A DNA stretch of 58,085 bases, taken from positions 1 to 58,085 of the forward strand of contig JAQDQK010000022.1 of the NCBI GenBank assembly GCA_027658995.1. The letters run 5' to 3'. The notes below the pieces were generated by a model that saw nothing but the letters and a program-made list of their open reading frames with translations, did no database searches and was not told where the DNA came from. Both the position numbers and the translations under genes were made by a program. Numbering within the stretch: position 1 is the first letter of the stretch; every line of letters begins with the position of its first letter. Origin of the DNA: Propionibacteriaceae bacterium AM104-82. GTDB taxonomy: Bacteria > Actinomycetota > Actinomycetes > Propionibacteriales > Propionibacteriaceae. This document shows positions 41,413 to 50,157 of this stretch, one piece after another.

Positions 41413-42305
41413 GGCGCATCGGCACCCACAACGTCAACGGCATCCGGGCGGCGCTGCGCCGCGGGTTCCGGCCGTTCTGGGACGCGAGGCAGGCCGACGT
41501 GATCGCGCTGCAGGAGGTGCGCTGCCGCGTCGACGACCTCCCGCTCGAGGCGTTCGACGGCTACCACGTCACGCTCGACCCAGGGCAGTTGGCCGGCCGC
41601 AACGGCGTCGCCGTCCTCACCCGCGAGGCCCCCGTGCGGGTCCGCAGCCTCACCGACGACGTCGTCGCGATCACCCCCGGCGAGCAGCCGCGCGAGGTGC
41701 CGAGCGAGCGGATCGTCGGGCGCGACCTCGCGCCGTTCGCGGGCGAGGGCCGCTACGTCGAGGTCGACCTGGCGGACGCGCCGCTTCGGATCGGCTCGCT
41801 GTACCTGCCCAAGGGCGCCGCGTGGCCCCACGAGGAGGGCACCGAGGAGAAGTACCTGCGCAAGATGCGCTTCATGCGCGGCCTCGCCCGCGCGCTCACC
41901 GCGTCGAAGCGCGAGGCAGCCGCGGAGGGGCGTGAACTGCTCGTGATGGGCGACTTCAACATCGCCCACACCAAGCAGGACCTGCGCAACTGGCGAAGCA
42001 ACCAGAAGTCCGAGGGGTTCCTGCCCGAGGAGCGCGACTGGTTCGGCTCGGTGACCGGCCCGCGGCGGATGGTCGACGTGGTGCGCACCCTGCACCCCGA
42101 CGCGGACGGCCCCTATAGCTGGTGGTCGTGGCGGGGTCAGGCCTTCGCCAACGATTCCGGCTGGCGCATCGACTACCACCTGGCCTCCCCCAGGCTCGCG
42201 AAGGCCGCGACCCAGGCGCACGTCGCCCGCGAGGCCAGCTACGAGGAGCGGATCAGCGACCACTGCCCCGTCATCGTCGATTACGACACGTCGGCGCTGG
42301 GCTGA
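41409..42305 (+). CDS. xthA: exodeoxyribonuclease III / AP endonuclease
   Basis: 298 residues of the EEP phosphatase/nuclease family. RIGTHNVNGIRAALRRGF, IALQEVRC with the metal-binding Glu, GDFNIAHTKQDLRNWRSNQ with the catalytic Asp/Asn, WRIDYHLAS and ISDHCPVIVDY complete the Xth signature. It repairs abasic sites. The ATG is in an ATGA overlap with the GNAT gene. It converges with, and overlaps by 25 nt, the MptB-like gene. Confidence 0.93.
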   Translation: MRRIGTHNVNGIRAALRRGFRPFWDARQADVIALQEVRCRVDDLPLEAFDGYHVTLDPGQLAGRNGVAVLTREAPVRVRSLTDDVVAITPGEQPREVPSERIVGRDLAPFAGEGRYVEVDLADAPLRIGSLYLPKGAAWPHEEGTEEKYLRKMRFMRGLARALTASKREAAAEGRELLVMGDFNIAHTKQDLRNWRSNQKSEGFLPEERDWFGSVTGPRRMVDVVRTLHPDADGPYSWWSWRGQAFANDSGWRIDYHLASPRLAKAATQAHVAREASYEERISDHCPVIVDYDTSALG

Positions 42306-43771
42306 AGTTCCTTCTCCTCCATAGGCTGGCTCAGCTCGTGTGAGTGCATCGTCCAGTAGGTCGCCACGAACAGGATCAGCACCAGCATCCACAGCCCGTT
42401 GCGGATGCCGAAGTTCATGGCGTTGAAGCCGAGCAGCACGACGGTGGCCACGATCGCGGCCCGCAGCGCGCGGGTGCTCGGCTTGGTCATCGGCAGCAGC
42501 ACGGCGCCCCACAGCAGGTACCACGAGTGGATGGCGGGGGCGCACAGCGCGAACCAGAGGAACGAGTAGCTGATGAAGTGCAGCGGCCGACGCCCGAGGT
42601 GCTTCCACGCGAAGTAGACGATGCCGAGCGCGCCGACGACGCTGCCGACGCCGCGGAAGAAGGTGATGGCGCCGCGCCCGCCCGGGTCGAGGCCGAGCCA
42701 GTTGATCGGGTACTGCACGATGTGGCCGAGCACGGTGAACGGCGAGACGGTGTCGACCATGCCCGGCACGTTGATGGCGTTGATCCAACCGAACCCGAGC
42801 CCGGAGGCGAACGAGATCGCCGCGAACACGGCAACCGAGATCGCGAGCGAGGCGGTCGCCTTGCCCGCGGGCCACGCCACGGCACGGGGCCGCCACGAGG
42901 TCCACGGCACCACCAGGAACGGCAGCGCGACGGCGGCAAGGAAGGCGGGCTGCTTGATGGCCGCCGCGACCCCGATCACCAGCGCGCCGAGCCACCAGTG
43001 CCGGTACCGCATGGTCAGCCAGATGCCGAGCAGCATCAGGCCCGTCATCTGCGAGTCGTTGTGCGCGCCGCCGATGAAGTCGATCACCAGGATCGGGTTG
43101 AGCACCGAGAACCAACTGGCGGCGGCCGGGTCGACGCCGACCCTCCGGGCGATCCGCGGCACGAGGCGCCCGATCAGCGCGACCCCGATCAGCGCGGGCA
43201 CCCGCATCAGGACGGCGGACAGGAACGGGTCGAAGCCGGCCAGGATGACGATGCCGTGGCTCATCCACAGCGACAGCGGCCCGTAGGGCGCCGTGGTCTC
43301 CCGCCACACCCAGGCGACCTGGTCGGCGTAGTAGCCCGGCAGGATCCCGGGCCCGACGGCGTAGGGGCTCATGTTGTTGTGGATCAGCCAGCCGTGCGCG
43401 GCGTAGGAGTAGGCGTCGTGGCTGAAGATCGGAGGACCGAACAGCATCGGAAGCGCGATGATCGCCAGCACCGCCCAGTGCCTGAGCTGGGGCCGACCCT
43501 GTGCGCGCCGCTTGGCGGGCCGCAGCCGGAACCACGACTCCAGCAGCAGCATCAGCCCGACGAGCGTCGCGATGGTGCCGACCCACTTGGTGGTGGGCCC
43601 GTCGATGCCGAGCCCGCGCAGCACGTCCCACATGGGAGAGGCCTGCGGCAGGTAGGCGGGGCTCAGCGAGCCGATCAGGATGCACAGGCTGCCGACGAAG
43701 CCCGCCCACACCGCCCGCGAACTGGCCGCCTGCCGGAGATCGGCCAGCGCGCCCGCGAGCGCGCTACGCAC
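42281..43771 (-). CDS. MptA/B-family polyprenol-phosphate mannose mannosyltransferase
   Basis: 496 residues, about 12 transmembrane helices. The GT87/GT-C-type features SHDAYSYAAHGWLIHNNMSPYAVGP (with the acidic HDAYSY motif after the first helices) and VLNPILVIDFIGGAHNDS are typical of alpha-1,6-mannosyltransferases that extend lipomannan-like glycans outside the membrane. It takes mannose from polyprenol phosphate. GTG 43771 is used because it overlaps the ferredoxin stop by 8 nt; a longer frame would overlap that gene by 70 nt. It is the last gene of an operon with Nuo-like subunits, an unexpected partnership. Confidence 0.82.
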   Translation of the reverse strand: MRSALAGALADLRQAASSRAVWAGFVGSLCILIGSLSPAYLPQASPMWDVLRGLGIDGPTTKWVGTIATLVGLMLLLESWFRLRPAKRRAQGRPQLRHWAVLAIIALPMLFGPPIFSHDAYSYAAHGWLIHNNMSPYAVGPGILPGYYADQVAWVWRETTAPYGPLSLWMSHGIVILAGFDPFLSAVLMRVPALIGVALIGRLVPRIARRVGVDPAAASWFSVLNPILVIDFIGGAHNDSQMTGLMLLGIWLTMRYRHWWLGALVIGVAAAIKQPAFLAAVALPFLVVPWTSWRPRAVAWPAGKATASLAISVAVFAAISFASGLGFGWINAINVPGMVDTVSPFTVLGHIVQYPINWLGLDPGGRGAITFFRGVGSVVGALGIVYFAWKHLGRRPLHFISYSFLWFALCAPAIHSWYLLWGAVLLPMTKPSTRALRAAIVATVVLLGFNAMNFGIRNGLWMLVLILFVATYWTMHSHELSQPMEEKELQPSADVS

Positions 43772-44081
43772 CGGTGTCCTTGGCCAACTGCCCCCGGTCG
43801 TAGAGCAGGTCGACCAACCGGTCGGCCGACGGCACATGCGCACCGTCCCAGACCAGCGCGTCGGTGGGGCACTGCTCGATGCAGACGCCGCAGTACATGC
43901 ACAGCGCCCAGTCGATCGTGAAGGTGTCGAGCACGTTGTGGGTGCGGGGCCGCGCGCCGGGCGCGGGGATGCTCTGCTCCTGGTGCGAGGTCAGCGTGAT
44001 GCACCAGGTGGGGCATTCGCGGGCGCAGATCATGCACGAGGTGCACAGGTCGTCGATCAGCGCGATCGAGCCGTGGATCAT
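43764..44081 (-). CDS. NuoI/EchF-like 2[4Fe-4S] ferredoxin subunit
   Basis: 105 residues with two complete 4Fe-4S motifs: CTSCMICARECP at about residues 13-24 and CMYCGVCIEQCP near 61-72. The arrangement is that of the NuoI/HycF/EchF electron-transfer subunit of complex I-like enzymes. ATG 44081 overlaps the upstream NuoC-like stop by 4 nt; AGGAGG precedes it. Sited between a NuoC-like gene and the mannosyltransferase; no NuoD, NuoH or antiporter-like subunits lie nearby. Confidence 0.85.
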   Translation of the reverse strand: MIHGSIALIDDLCTSCMICARECPTWCITLTSHQEQSIPAPGARPRTHNVLDTFTIDWALCMYCGVCIEQCPTDALVWDGAHVPSADRLVDLLYDRGQLAKDTGA

Positions 44082-44587
44082 CGCATCCTCCTGACGCGGG
44101 CACCGGTGGCCGACAGCGCCACGTCCGCTGCGGTGGCGTCCGGATCGGCGAGGACGGCGGGGTCGGGGACGCCGGGCGGCACGAGTTTGCGTCGGCTCGG
44201 GGAGGCCCCCGACTCCCCCGGCTCCAACGCGCCCGGCCAAGGGGTCGACTGCCGCTCGGCGAGCAGCACGTCCTTGCGCATCGGGGCACCGCCGCCGTGG
44301 TGGATCAGGGGCCGGTTGTCGCCGCCCTCGAACTCGACGCCGAAGAAGTCGTGGGCCTGGCGCTGCAGGAACGCGGCGCCACCGAACAGGTCGGCCAGGT
44401 CGGGCAGGCGCGGCTCGGAGCGGTCGGTGCGCGCCTCGAGGCGGCGTTCCTCGCCCGTGACGGGGTTCAGCAGTCGCACGATGACGCGGATCTCGTCGCT
44501 GTGGCCGACCTCGTCGACGGCGGTCAGGCCGAGCAGGAAGGTGTACCCGTCCCCCTTGGCGGAGGCGACGTCGTCATGCAGGCTCAT
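44078..44587 (-). CDS. NuoC-like (30-kDa) subunit
   Basis: 169 residues. The 30-kDa subunit motif is seen in LQRQAHDFFGVEFEG (family: ER-x-x-D-x-FG) and HHGGGAPMRKDVLLAE (family: HPLRKDFPL). The C-terminal 50 residues are Pro/Ala-rich and not conserved. In group 4 hydrogenases and complex I this subunit precedes or is fused to the 49-kDa large subunit, which is absent here. The ATG forms an ATGA overlap with the NuoB-like gene. Confidence 0.8.
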   Translation of the reverse strand: MSLHDDVASAKGDGYTFLLGLTAVDEVGHSDEIRVIVRLLNPVTGEERRLEARTDRSEPRLPDLADLFGGAAFLQRQAHDFFGVEFEGGDNRPLIHHGGGAPMRKDVLLAERQSTPWPGALEPGESGASPSRRKLVPPGVPDPAVLADPDATAADVALSATGARVRRMR

Positions 44588-44976
44588 GAGGCGCGCTCCA
44601 CGGCCAGGTAGTCGTGCAACGCGCCGGGCGGCGGAGGGCAGCCCGCGATGAAGTGGTCGACGGGGACGAGCAGTTCGGCCCCCCTGACGACGGCGTAGGA
44701 GTCCCAGTAGGGCCCGCCGACGCAGGCGCAGGCCCCGAACGCCACGACCTTCGCGCCCTCGGGCACCGAGTCGAGCACCTGGGTGATGGCGGGCAGCATC
44801 GGCTGGGTGATGGTGCCGGAGATGGTGACGACGACCTTCGATCCGTGCGGGATCTCGTCTATCGCGACGCCGTCGCGGGACCCCGCCGCGGCCTGGGTCT
44901 CGAGCGCGCAGCAGGCCAACGGCACGTCGACGACGTACACGGACCCGTCGTCGAACCAGTCCCTCGCTGCAACCAT
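44584..44976 (-). CDS. NuoB-like (20-kDa) iron-sulfur subunit
   Basis: 130 residues. The cluster ligands of the N2-type 4Fe-4S centre are present in PLACCALE, GACACVGGPYWDSYAV and AGCPPPPGAL. The GACACxGG form is closer to the small subunit of group 4 hydrogenases (Ech/Hyc/Mbh) than to canonical NuoB. It starts at ATG 44976 (an ATG 4 nt earlier is out of frame) and is the first gene of the operon, divergent from the SNF2 gene. A huge frame that extends upstream to 50205 is only an open shadow of the genes on the other strand. Confidence 0.85.
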   Translation of the reverse strand: MVAARDWFDDGSVYVVDVPLACCALETQAAAGSRDGVAIDEIPHGSKVVVTISGTITQPMLPAITQVLDSVPEGAKVVAFGACACVGGPYWDSYAVVRGAELLVPVDHFIAGCPPPPGALHDYLAVERAS

Positions 44977-45048
44977 GCATCGCAGTCTACGGCGAATCGG
45001 AACGCCACCTTCTCTCAGAGCCGAGGTGCGCATAGACTCACCAGTTCG

Positions 45049-48000
45049 ATGATCACTTTCCCTGACTGGGTCCGCGAGGCCTCCGACGCGGCGCTCAACC
45101 GACACTTTGGCGCGAGCACCGTCGCCCGGGGCAGGCAGTACGCCAACCTCGGACGGGTGGGAGAGATCCAGGCCAGCGGCACGCTCGCCACCGCGCCGGT
45201 CCGGGGCAGCGGCTACCGCGCCTACACCTCCACCGTCACCTGCTCGGGCGGCATCGAGACCCTGGTGGCGACCTGCAGTTGCCCGATGCGCAGCGACTGC
45301 AAGCACACCGTCGCGCTGATTCTGACGATGCGCTCCCCCGCGCAGCACCGCACGGCCCCGACCTGGCAGCAGATCCTCGCGCCGTTCGCGGGCACCGCCT
45401 CGACTGCGGGCAAGCCGCTCGGGCTGCAGGTCACGGAGGAGGGCGCGAACCTTGCGCTTCGTCCGCTGCGCAAGGGCGCCCGCGGGAACTGGGTCCGCAC
45501 CGGCGCCACCTGGGACGAGATCGCCACCCAGGGCGCCGACTTCGTCCCCGCTCAGCGCGACGCGCTCCTCGCGCTGCTGGAGTGCCGCACCGGCGGGACG
45601 TTTCGGCCCCGCACCGACGCCCTGCTGATCACCGACCTGCTCCCCGCGTTCTGGCCGGCGCTGCGCAGGGCCGTCGAGGCGGGCGTCGCGCTCGTCGCAG
45701 GCACGTCCGTGACCGGGCGCGACCTGCCGGACCCGAAGCTGTCGTCCGATCCGTTCGAGCCCGTCGCGCAGATCCTGCCCGGCCCGGTCGGGTCGCTGAC
45801 GCTCGACCCGATGCTCTCCACGCCGCTCGGCGTGATCCCGCTTCCCCCGAAGGCCTACCTCGGAAGGCCAGCGCACGGCGTCGCGTTCGCCGTCGAGGAC
45901 ACCATGTGGCTCGCGCCGCTGACCAGGACGCTGGACTCCGCGCAGCAGTCGCTGTTCCAGCAGACCAGGGTCTCGGTGCCCGCCTCCGACATCGACGAGT
46001 TCGCCACCCGGTTCCTGCCCCGGCTGCGGGCCAGGATGGGCGTCTCGGTCGACGAATCGCTCGACCTGCCCGAGCCGAGCGCCCCGCACCTGCTGTGCCG
46101 CGTGGAGTTCCGCGACACGTCCGCCTCCGTGCACTGGGGGTTCAGGTACCGGCTGGGCGATCGCACCATCGACGTCGGCCTGGCAGGCGGCGACGACAAG
46201 GTCGCCCGCGACCCGCGCGCCGAGGCCGAGCTCAGGAGGGCGGTGCCGCCCGGCTCCTGGAAGTCCGGCGACGACCTGCTCCCCGCGTTCCTCACCGGCA
46301 GGGGCCTCATCAAGTTCGTGTCGACCGCGCTGCCCGCGCTCCGGGCCGACGACCGGGTCGAGGTCGACATCAACGTCGAGCCTCCGCACTACCGGGAGGC
46401 CGACGAGCCCGCCGAGGTGAAACTGTCGGTCACGCAGCCCACCGCGGGCGACTGGTTCGACCTGCACATCGACGTCACCGTCGGCGACGAGTCCGTGCCG
46501 CTGGCCGACCTGATGCGCGCCCTCGCCGCGGGCGAGGACCACCTGCTGCTCGCCTCCGGCACCTGGTTCGCGCTCGACGCCCCCGAGTTCGCCGAACTGC
46601 GCCAACTCATCGAGGAGGCGCGGCTGATCGCCGACACGGACGACGACACGTTCCGGCTGCGGCCCGAGCACGCCGGGCTGTGGGAGGAACTTGTCCGGCT
46701 CGGCATCGTCACCGAACAGGCCGACGCGTGGCGCGACGCCGTCGGCGCCCTGATCGACCCGGAGTCGCTCCCCGACGAGCCGGTGCCAGCAGGCCTCGAC
46801 GCGACGCTTCGCCCCTACCAGGAGACCGGCTTCCGCTGGCTCAGGTTCCTGTGGCGCACAGGCCTCGGCGGGGTCCTCGCCGACGAGATGGGCCTCGGCA
46901 AGACGGTCCAGGCGCTGGCCGCAGCGCAGGCCGCGCTGGAGGCGGGCGAACTGACCCGGCCGATGCTGGTGGTCGCGCCGACCTCCGTGATGGGCACCTG
47001 GGCGGCGGAGGCCTCCCGGTTCGCGCCCGACCTGAAGGTCGTCACGATCTCGGCGACCGGCGCAAAGCGCGGCGTCCCGCTTCCCGAGGCCGTCGACGGG
47101 GCGCACCTTGTCATCACGTCCTACACGCTGCTGCGACTCGAGGCCGACGCCTACGCGGCGCTCCCGTGGTCGGCGGTGCTGCTCGACGAGGCCCAGTTCG
47201 TGAAGAACCACGCCTCGAAGGCCTACCACGCCGTCCGGGCACTCGACGCCCGCGTCAAGGTCGCGCTGACCGGCACCCCGCTCGAGAACAACGTGATGGA
47301 CCTGTGGTCGCTGCTGTCGATCACCGCCCCCGGCCTGTTCCCCGACCCACGGCAGTTCACCACCGACTACCGCAAGCCCATCGAGGCCGGCGATTCGGAG
47401 GTGCTCGCCCGGCTGAGGCGCCGGATCCGGCCGCTGATCCTGCGCAGGACCAAGTCCGCGGTCGCCGCGGAACTGCCGATCAAGCAGGAGCAGATCGTGC
47501 CCGTCGAACTGACGCCGGGGCACCGCCGCACCTACGACCGTTACCTGGCGCGCGAGCGTCAGAAGGTGCTCGGCCTGCTCGGCGACCTGTCGCGCAACCG
47601 GATCACGATCCTGTCCTCGCTGACGATGCTGCGCCAACTCAGCCTCTCCCCCGCGCTGGTCGACGCCGAGGCCGCGGCCGCCTCCGCCAAGATCGACGCC
47701 CTCGTCGAGATGCTCGACGAGATCGTCGCGGAGGGGCACCGCGCGCTGGTGTTCTCGCAGTTCACCGGCTTCCTTGCCCTGGTGCGCGAGCGCCTGGACC
47801 GGGAGGCCATCGGCTACGAGTACCTCGACGGCCGCACCCGCGACCGGGCGGCGCGGATCGCGTCGTTCCGGGAGGGCGAGGCCCCGGTGTTCCTGATCAG
47901 CCTCAAGGCAGGCGGCTTCGGCCTGACGCTGACGGAGGCCGACTACGTCTTCATCCTCGACCCGTGGTGGAACCCGGCCGCCGAGAACCAGGCGATCGAC

Positions 48001-48189
48001 CGGGCGCACCGGATCGGGCAGGACAAGCCCGTCAACGTCTACCGGTTGGTCTCCGCGGACACCATCGAGGACAAGGTGGTCGCGCTGCAGCAGCGCAAGC
48101 GCGACCTGTTCGACTCGGTCGTCGGCACCGGATCCGACGCGAGCGCCCCGCTGAGTGCCGAGGACATCATGGGCCTGCTCAGCCCGTAA
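45049..48189 (+). CDS. SWIM-finger SNF2-family helicase
   Basis: 1046 residues. An N-terminal SWIM zinc finger (CSCPMRSDCKHTVALIL, near residues 77-95), a long middle region, then SNF2 motifs: I MGLGKTVQALAA near 615, II LLDEAQ near 715, and the C-terminal helicase half with SLKAGGFGLTLTEADYVF and QAIDRAHRIGQ near 985. The order fits the bacterial HelZ/Snf2 helicase type; it probably moves or remodels DNA-bound protein. ATG 45049 is used; the long upstream frame overlaps the nuoB-like gene on the other strand. Not obviously part of a restriction or defence cluster. Confidence 0.92.
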   Translation: MITFPDWVREASDAALNRHFGASTVARGRQYANLGRVGEIQASGTLATAPVRGSGYRAYTSTVTCSGGIETLVATCSCPMRSDCKHTVALILTMRSPAQHRTAPTWQQILAPFAGTASTAGKPLGLQVTEEGANLALRPLRKGARGNWVRTGATWDEIATQGADFVPAQRDALLALLECRTGGTFRPRTDALLITDLLPAFWPALRRAVEAGVALVAGTSVTGRDLPDPKLSSDPFEPVAQILPGPVGSLTLDPMLSTPLGVIPLPPKAYLGRPAHGVAFAVEDTMWLAPLTRTLDSAQQSLFQQTRVSVPASDIDEFATRFLPRLRARMGVSVDESLDLPEPSAPHLLCRVEFRDTSASVHWGFRYRLGDRTIDVGLAGGDDKVARDPRAEAELRRAVPPGSWKSGDDLLPAFLTGRGLIKFVSTALPALRADDRVEVDINVEPPHYREADEPAEVKLSVTQPTAGDWFDLHIDVTVGDESVPLADLMRALAAGEDHLLLASGTWFALDAPEFAELRQLIEEARLIADTDDDTFRLRPEHAGLWEELVRLGIVTEQADAWRDAVGALIDPESLPDEPVPAGLDATLRPYQETGFRWLRFLWRTGLGGVLADEMGLGKTVQALAAAQAALEAGELTRPMLVVAPTSVMGTWAAEASRFAPDLKVVTISATGAKRGVPLPEAVDGAHLVITSYTLLRLEADAYAALPWSAVLLDEAQFVKNHASKAYHAVRALDARVKVALTGTPLENNVMDLWSLLSITAPGLFPDPRQFTTDYRKPIEAGDSEVLARLRRRIRPLILRRTKSAVAAELPIKQEQIVPVELTPGHRRTYDRYLARERQKVLGLLGDLSRNRITILSSLTMLRQLSLSPALVDAEAAAASAKIDALVEMLDEIVAEGHRALVFSQFTGFLALVRERLDREAIGYEYLDGRTRDRAARIASFREGEAPVFLISLKAGGFGLTLTEADYVFILDPWWNPAAENQAIDRAHRIGQDKPVNVYRLVSADTIEDKVVALQQRKRDLFDSVVGTGSDASAPLSAEDIMGLLSP

Positions 48190-48288
48190 CTGTGGGCGTT
48201 CACTGTGGGCGCAACGGGCATTGAGGCTGGGCGGCGGGGCGGGCCTAGAATGGCAAGGACGCCCACGAGACATCGAGGAAAGACCGCA

Positions 48289-50157
48289 GTGCCTGAAACG
48301 CTCCCCCTGCAACGAGTCGTCATCCGATTCGCAGGCGATTCCGGCGACGGAATGCAGTTGACCGGCGACCGCTTCACCGCGGAGACCGCCATCTTCGGCA
48401 ACGACATCGCCACTCTTCCCAACTTCCCAGCCGAGATCCGCGCCCCCCAGGGCACGCTGCCCGGCGTCTCCAGTTTCCAACTGCACTTCGCCAACTTCGA
48501 CATCGTCACCCCTGGCGACGTGCCCGACGTGCTGGTCGCCATGAACCCGGCAGCGCTGAAGGCCAACCTGCGCGACCTGCCGCGCGGCGGCGTCATCATT
48601 GTCGACACCGCCGACTTCACCAAGCGCAACCTCGCCAAGATCGGGTGGGCGTCGAACCCGCTCGAGGACGGCACGCTGAGCAACTACTCGGTGCACGCGA
48701 TCGACCTGACGGCCCTCGCGACCGGCGCGGTCGCCGAGTTCGAACTCAGCCGCAAGGACGCCTCGCGCACCAAGAACATGTTCGCGCTCGGCCTGCTGAG
48801 TTGGCTGTACTCGCGGCCCACGGAGGGCACCACCGAGTTCCTCGCCGAGAAGTTCGCGAAGAAGCCCGTGATCCGCGACGCCAACATCGCAGCGTTCAAG
48901 GCCGGCTACGCCTACGGCGAGACGACCGAGGTCTTCGAGGTCCAGTACCACGTCGACCCGGCCCCGATGCCGAAGGGCCAGTACCGCCAGATCTCCGGCA
49001 ACCTCGCCACCGCCTACGGCCTGATGGTCGGCGCGAACAAGGCCGGGATGCAGTTGTTCCTCGGCTCCTACCCGATCACGCCCGCATCCGACATCCTCCA
49101 CGAACTGTCCAAGCGCAAGGACGTCGGCGTGATGACGTTCCAGGCAGAGGACGAGATCGCGGCGGTCGGCGCGGCCGTCGGCGCCTCCTTCGCAGGGGCG
49201 CTCGGTGTCACGTCGACGTCGGGTCCCGGCGTCGCGTTGAAGGCAGAGGCGATCGGCCTCGGCGTGATGACGGAACTGCCGCTCGTGGTGGTCAACGTGC
49301 AGCGCTCCGGCCCCTCGACGGGCATGCCGACCAAGACGGAGCAGGCCGACCTGATGCAGTCGATCTGGGGCCGCAACGGCGAGTCGCCCGTCCCGGTGAT
49401 CGCCGCGAAGTCGTCGACCGACTGCTTCGACACCGCGGTGGAGGCCTGCCGGATCGCGGTGAAGTACCGCACCCCGGTGATCATGCTGTCCGACGGTTAC
49501 CTTGCCAACGGCGCAGAGCCGTGGAAGATCCCCAACCTCGATGAGATCGCCGCGATCGAGCCGAACTTCGCCACCGAGATCAACGGCGAGGTCGCGGGCA
49601 AGCCGCACTTCATGCCGTACGAGCGCGACCCCGAGACGCTGGCGCGCGCCTGGGCGGTGCCGGGCACCCCCGGCCTCGAGCACCGGATCGGCGGCATCGA
49701 GAAGGCGGCCCTGACCGGCGACGTGTCCTACGACCCGGACAACCACGAACTGATGACGCGCACCAGGCACGCCAAGATCAAGGGCATCGTCCGCGACATC
49801 CCCGACGTCGAGGTCGACGACCCGAGCGGCGCCGCGAAGGTGCTCGTGCTCGGCTGGGGCTCGACGTTCGGCCCGATCACGGCCGCCGCGCGACGGGTCC
49901 GCAAGACGGGCCGCGACGTCGCGACGGCGCACCTGCGTCACCTCAACCCGATGCCCGCCAACCTCGGCGAGGTGCTGCGCGCCTACGACAGCGTCATCGT
50001 CCCCGAGATGAACCTCGGGCAACTGTCGACGGTGCTGCGCGCCCGCTACCTCGTCGACGTCACCACCTATTCGCGGGTCCGCGGGCTCCCCATCTCGATC
50101 ACCGAACTCGAGTCCGACCTGATCGCAGAGATCGACTCCCTGAAGGAGGAGAACTGA
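48289..50157 (+). CDS. korA: 2-oxoacid:ferredoxin oxidoreductase, fused gamma-alpha subunit
   Basis: 622 residues. The N-terminal gamma domain (about 1-180; RFAGDSGDGMQLTGDRFT) is fused to the alpha domain (about 220-600; GNLATAYGLMVGANKAGMQ, YPITPASDILHEL, FQAEDEIAAVGAAVGASFAG). This is the KorA type that oxidises 2-oxoglutarate to succinyl-CoA with reduction of ferredoxin. GTG 48289 follows GAGGAAAGA; TAGAAT at 48246-48251 is a possible -10 element. The stop shares TGATG with korB. Confidence 0.92.
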   Translation: MPETLPLQRVVIRFAGDSGDGMQLTGDRFTAETAIFGNDIATLPNFPAEIRAPQGTLPGVSSFQLHFANFDIVTPGDVPDVLVAMNPAALKANLRDLPRGGVIIVDTADFTKRNLAKIGWASNPLEDGTLSNYSVHAIDLTALATGAVAEFELSRKDASRTKNMFALGLLSWLYSRPTEGTTEFLAEKFAKKPVIRDANIAAFKAGYAYGETTEVFEVQYHVDPAPMPKGQYRQISGNLATAYGLMVGANKAGMQLFLGSYPITPASDILHELSKRKDVGVMTFQAEDEIAAVGAAVGASFAGALGVTSTSGPGVALKAEAIGLGVMTELPLVVVNVQRSGPSTGMPTKTEQADLMQSIWGRNGESPVPVIAAKSSTDCFDTAVEACRIAVKYRTPVIMLSDGYLANGAEPWKIPNLDEIAAIEPNFATEINGEVAGKPHFMPYERDPETLARAWAVPGTPGLEHRIGGIEKAALTGDVSYDPDNHELMTRTRHAKIKGIVRDIPDVEVDDPSGAAKVLVLGWGSTFGPITAAARRVRKTGRDVATAHLRHLNPMPANLGEVLRAYDSVIVPEMNLGQLSTVLRARYLVDVTTYSRVRGLPISITELESDLIAEIDSLKEEN

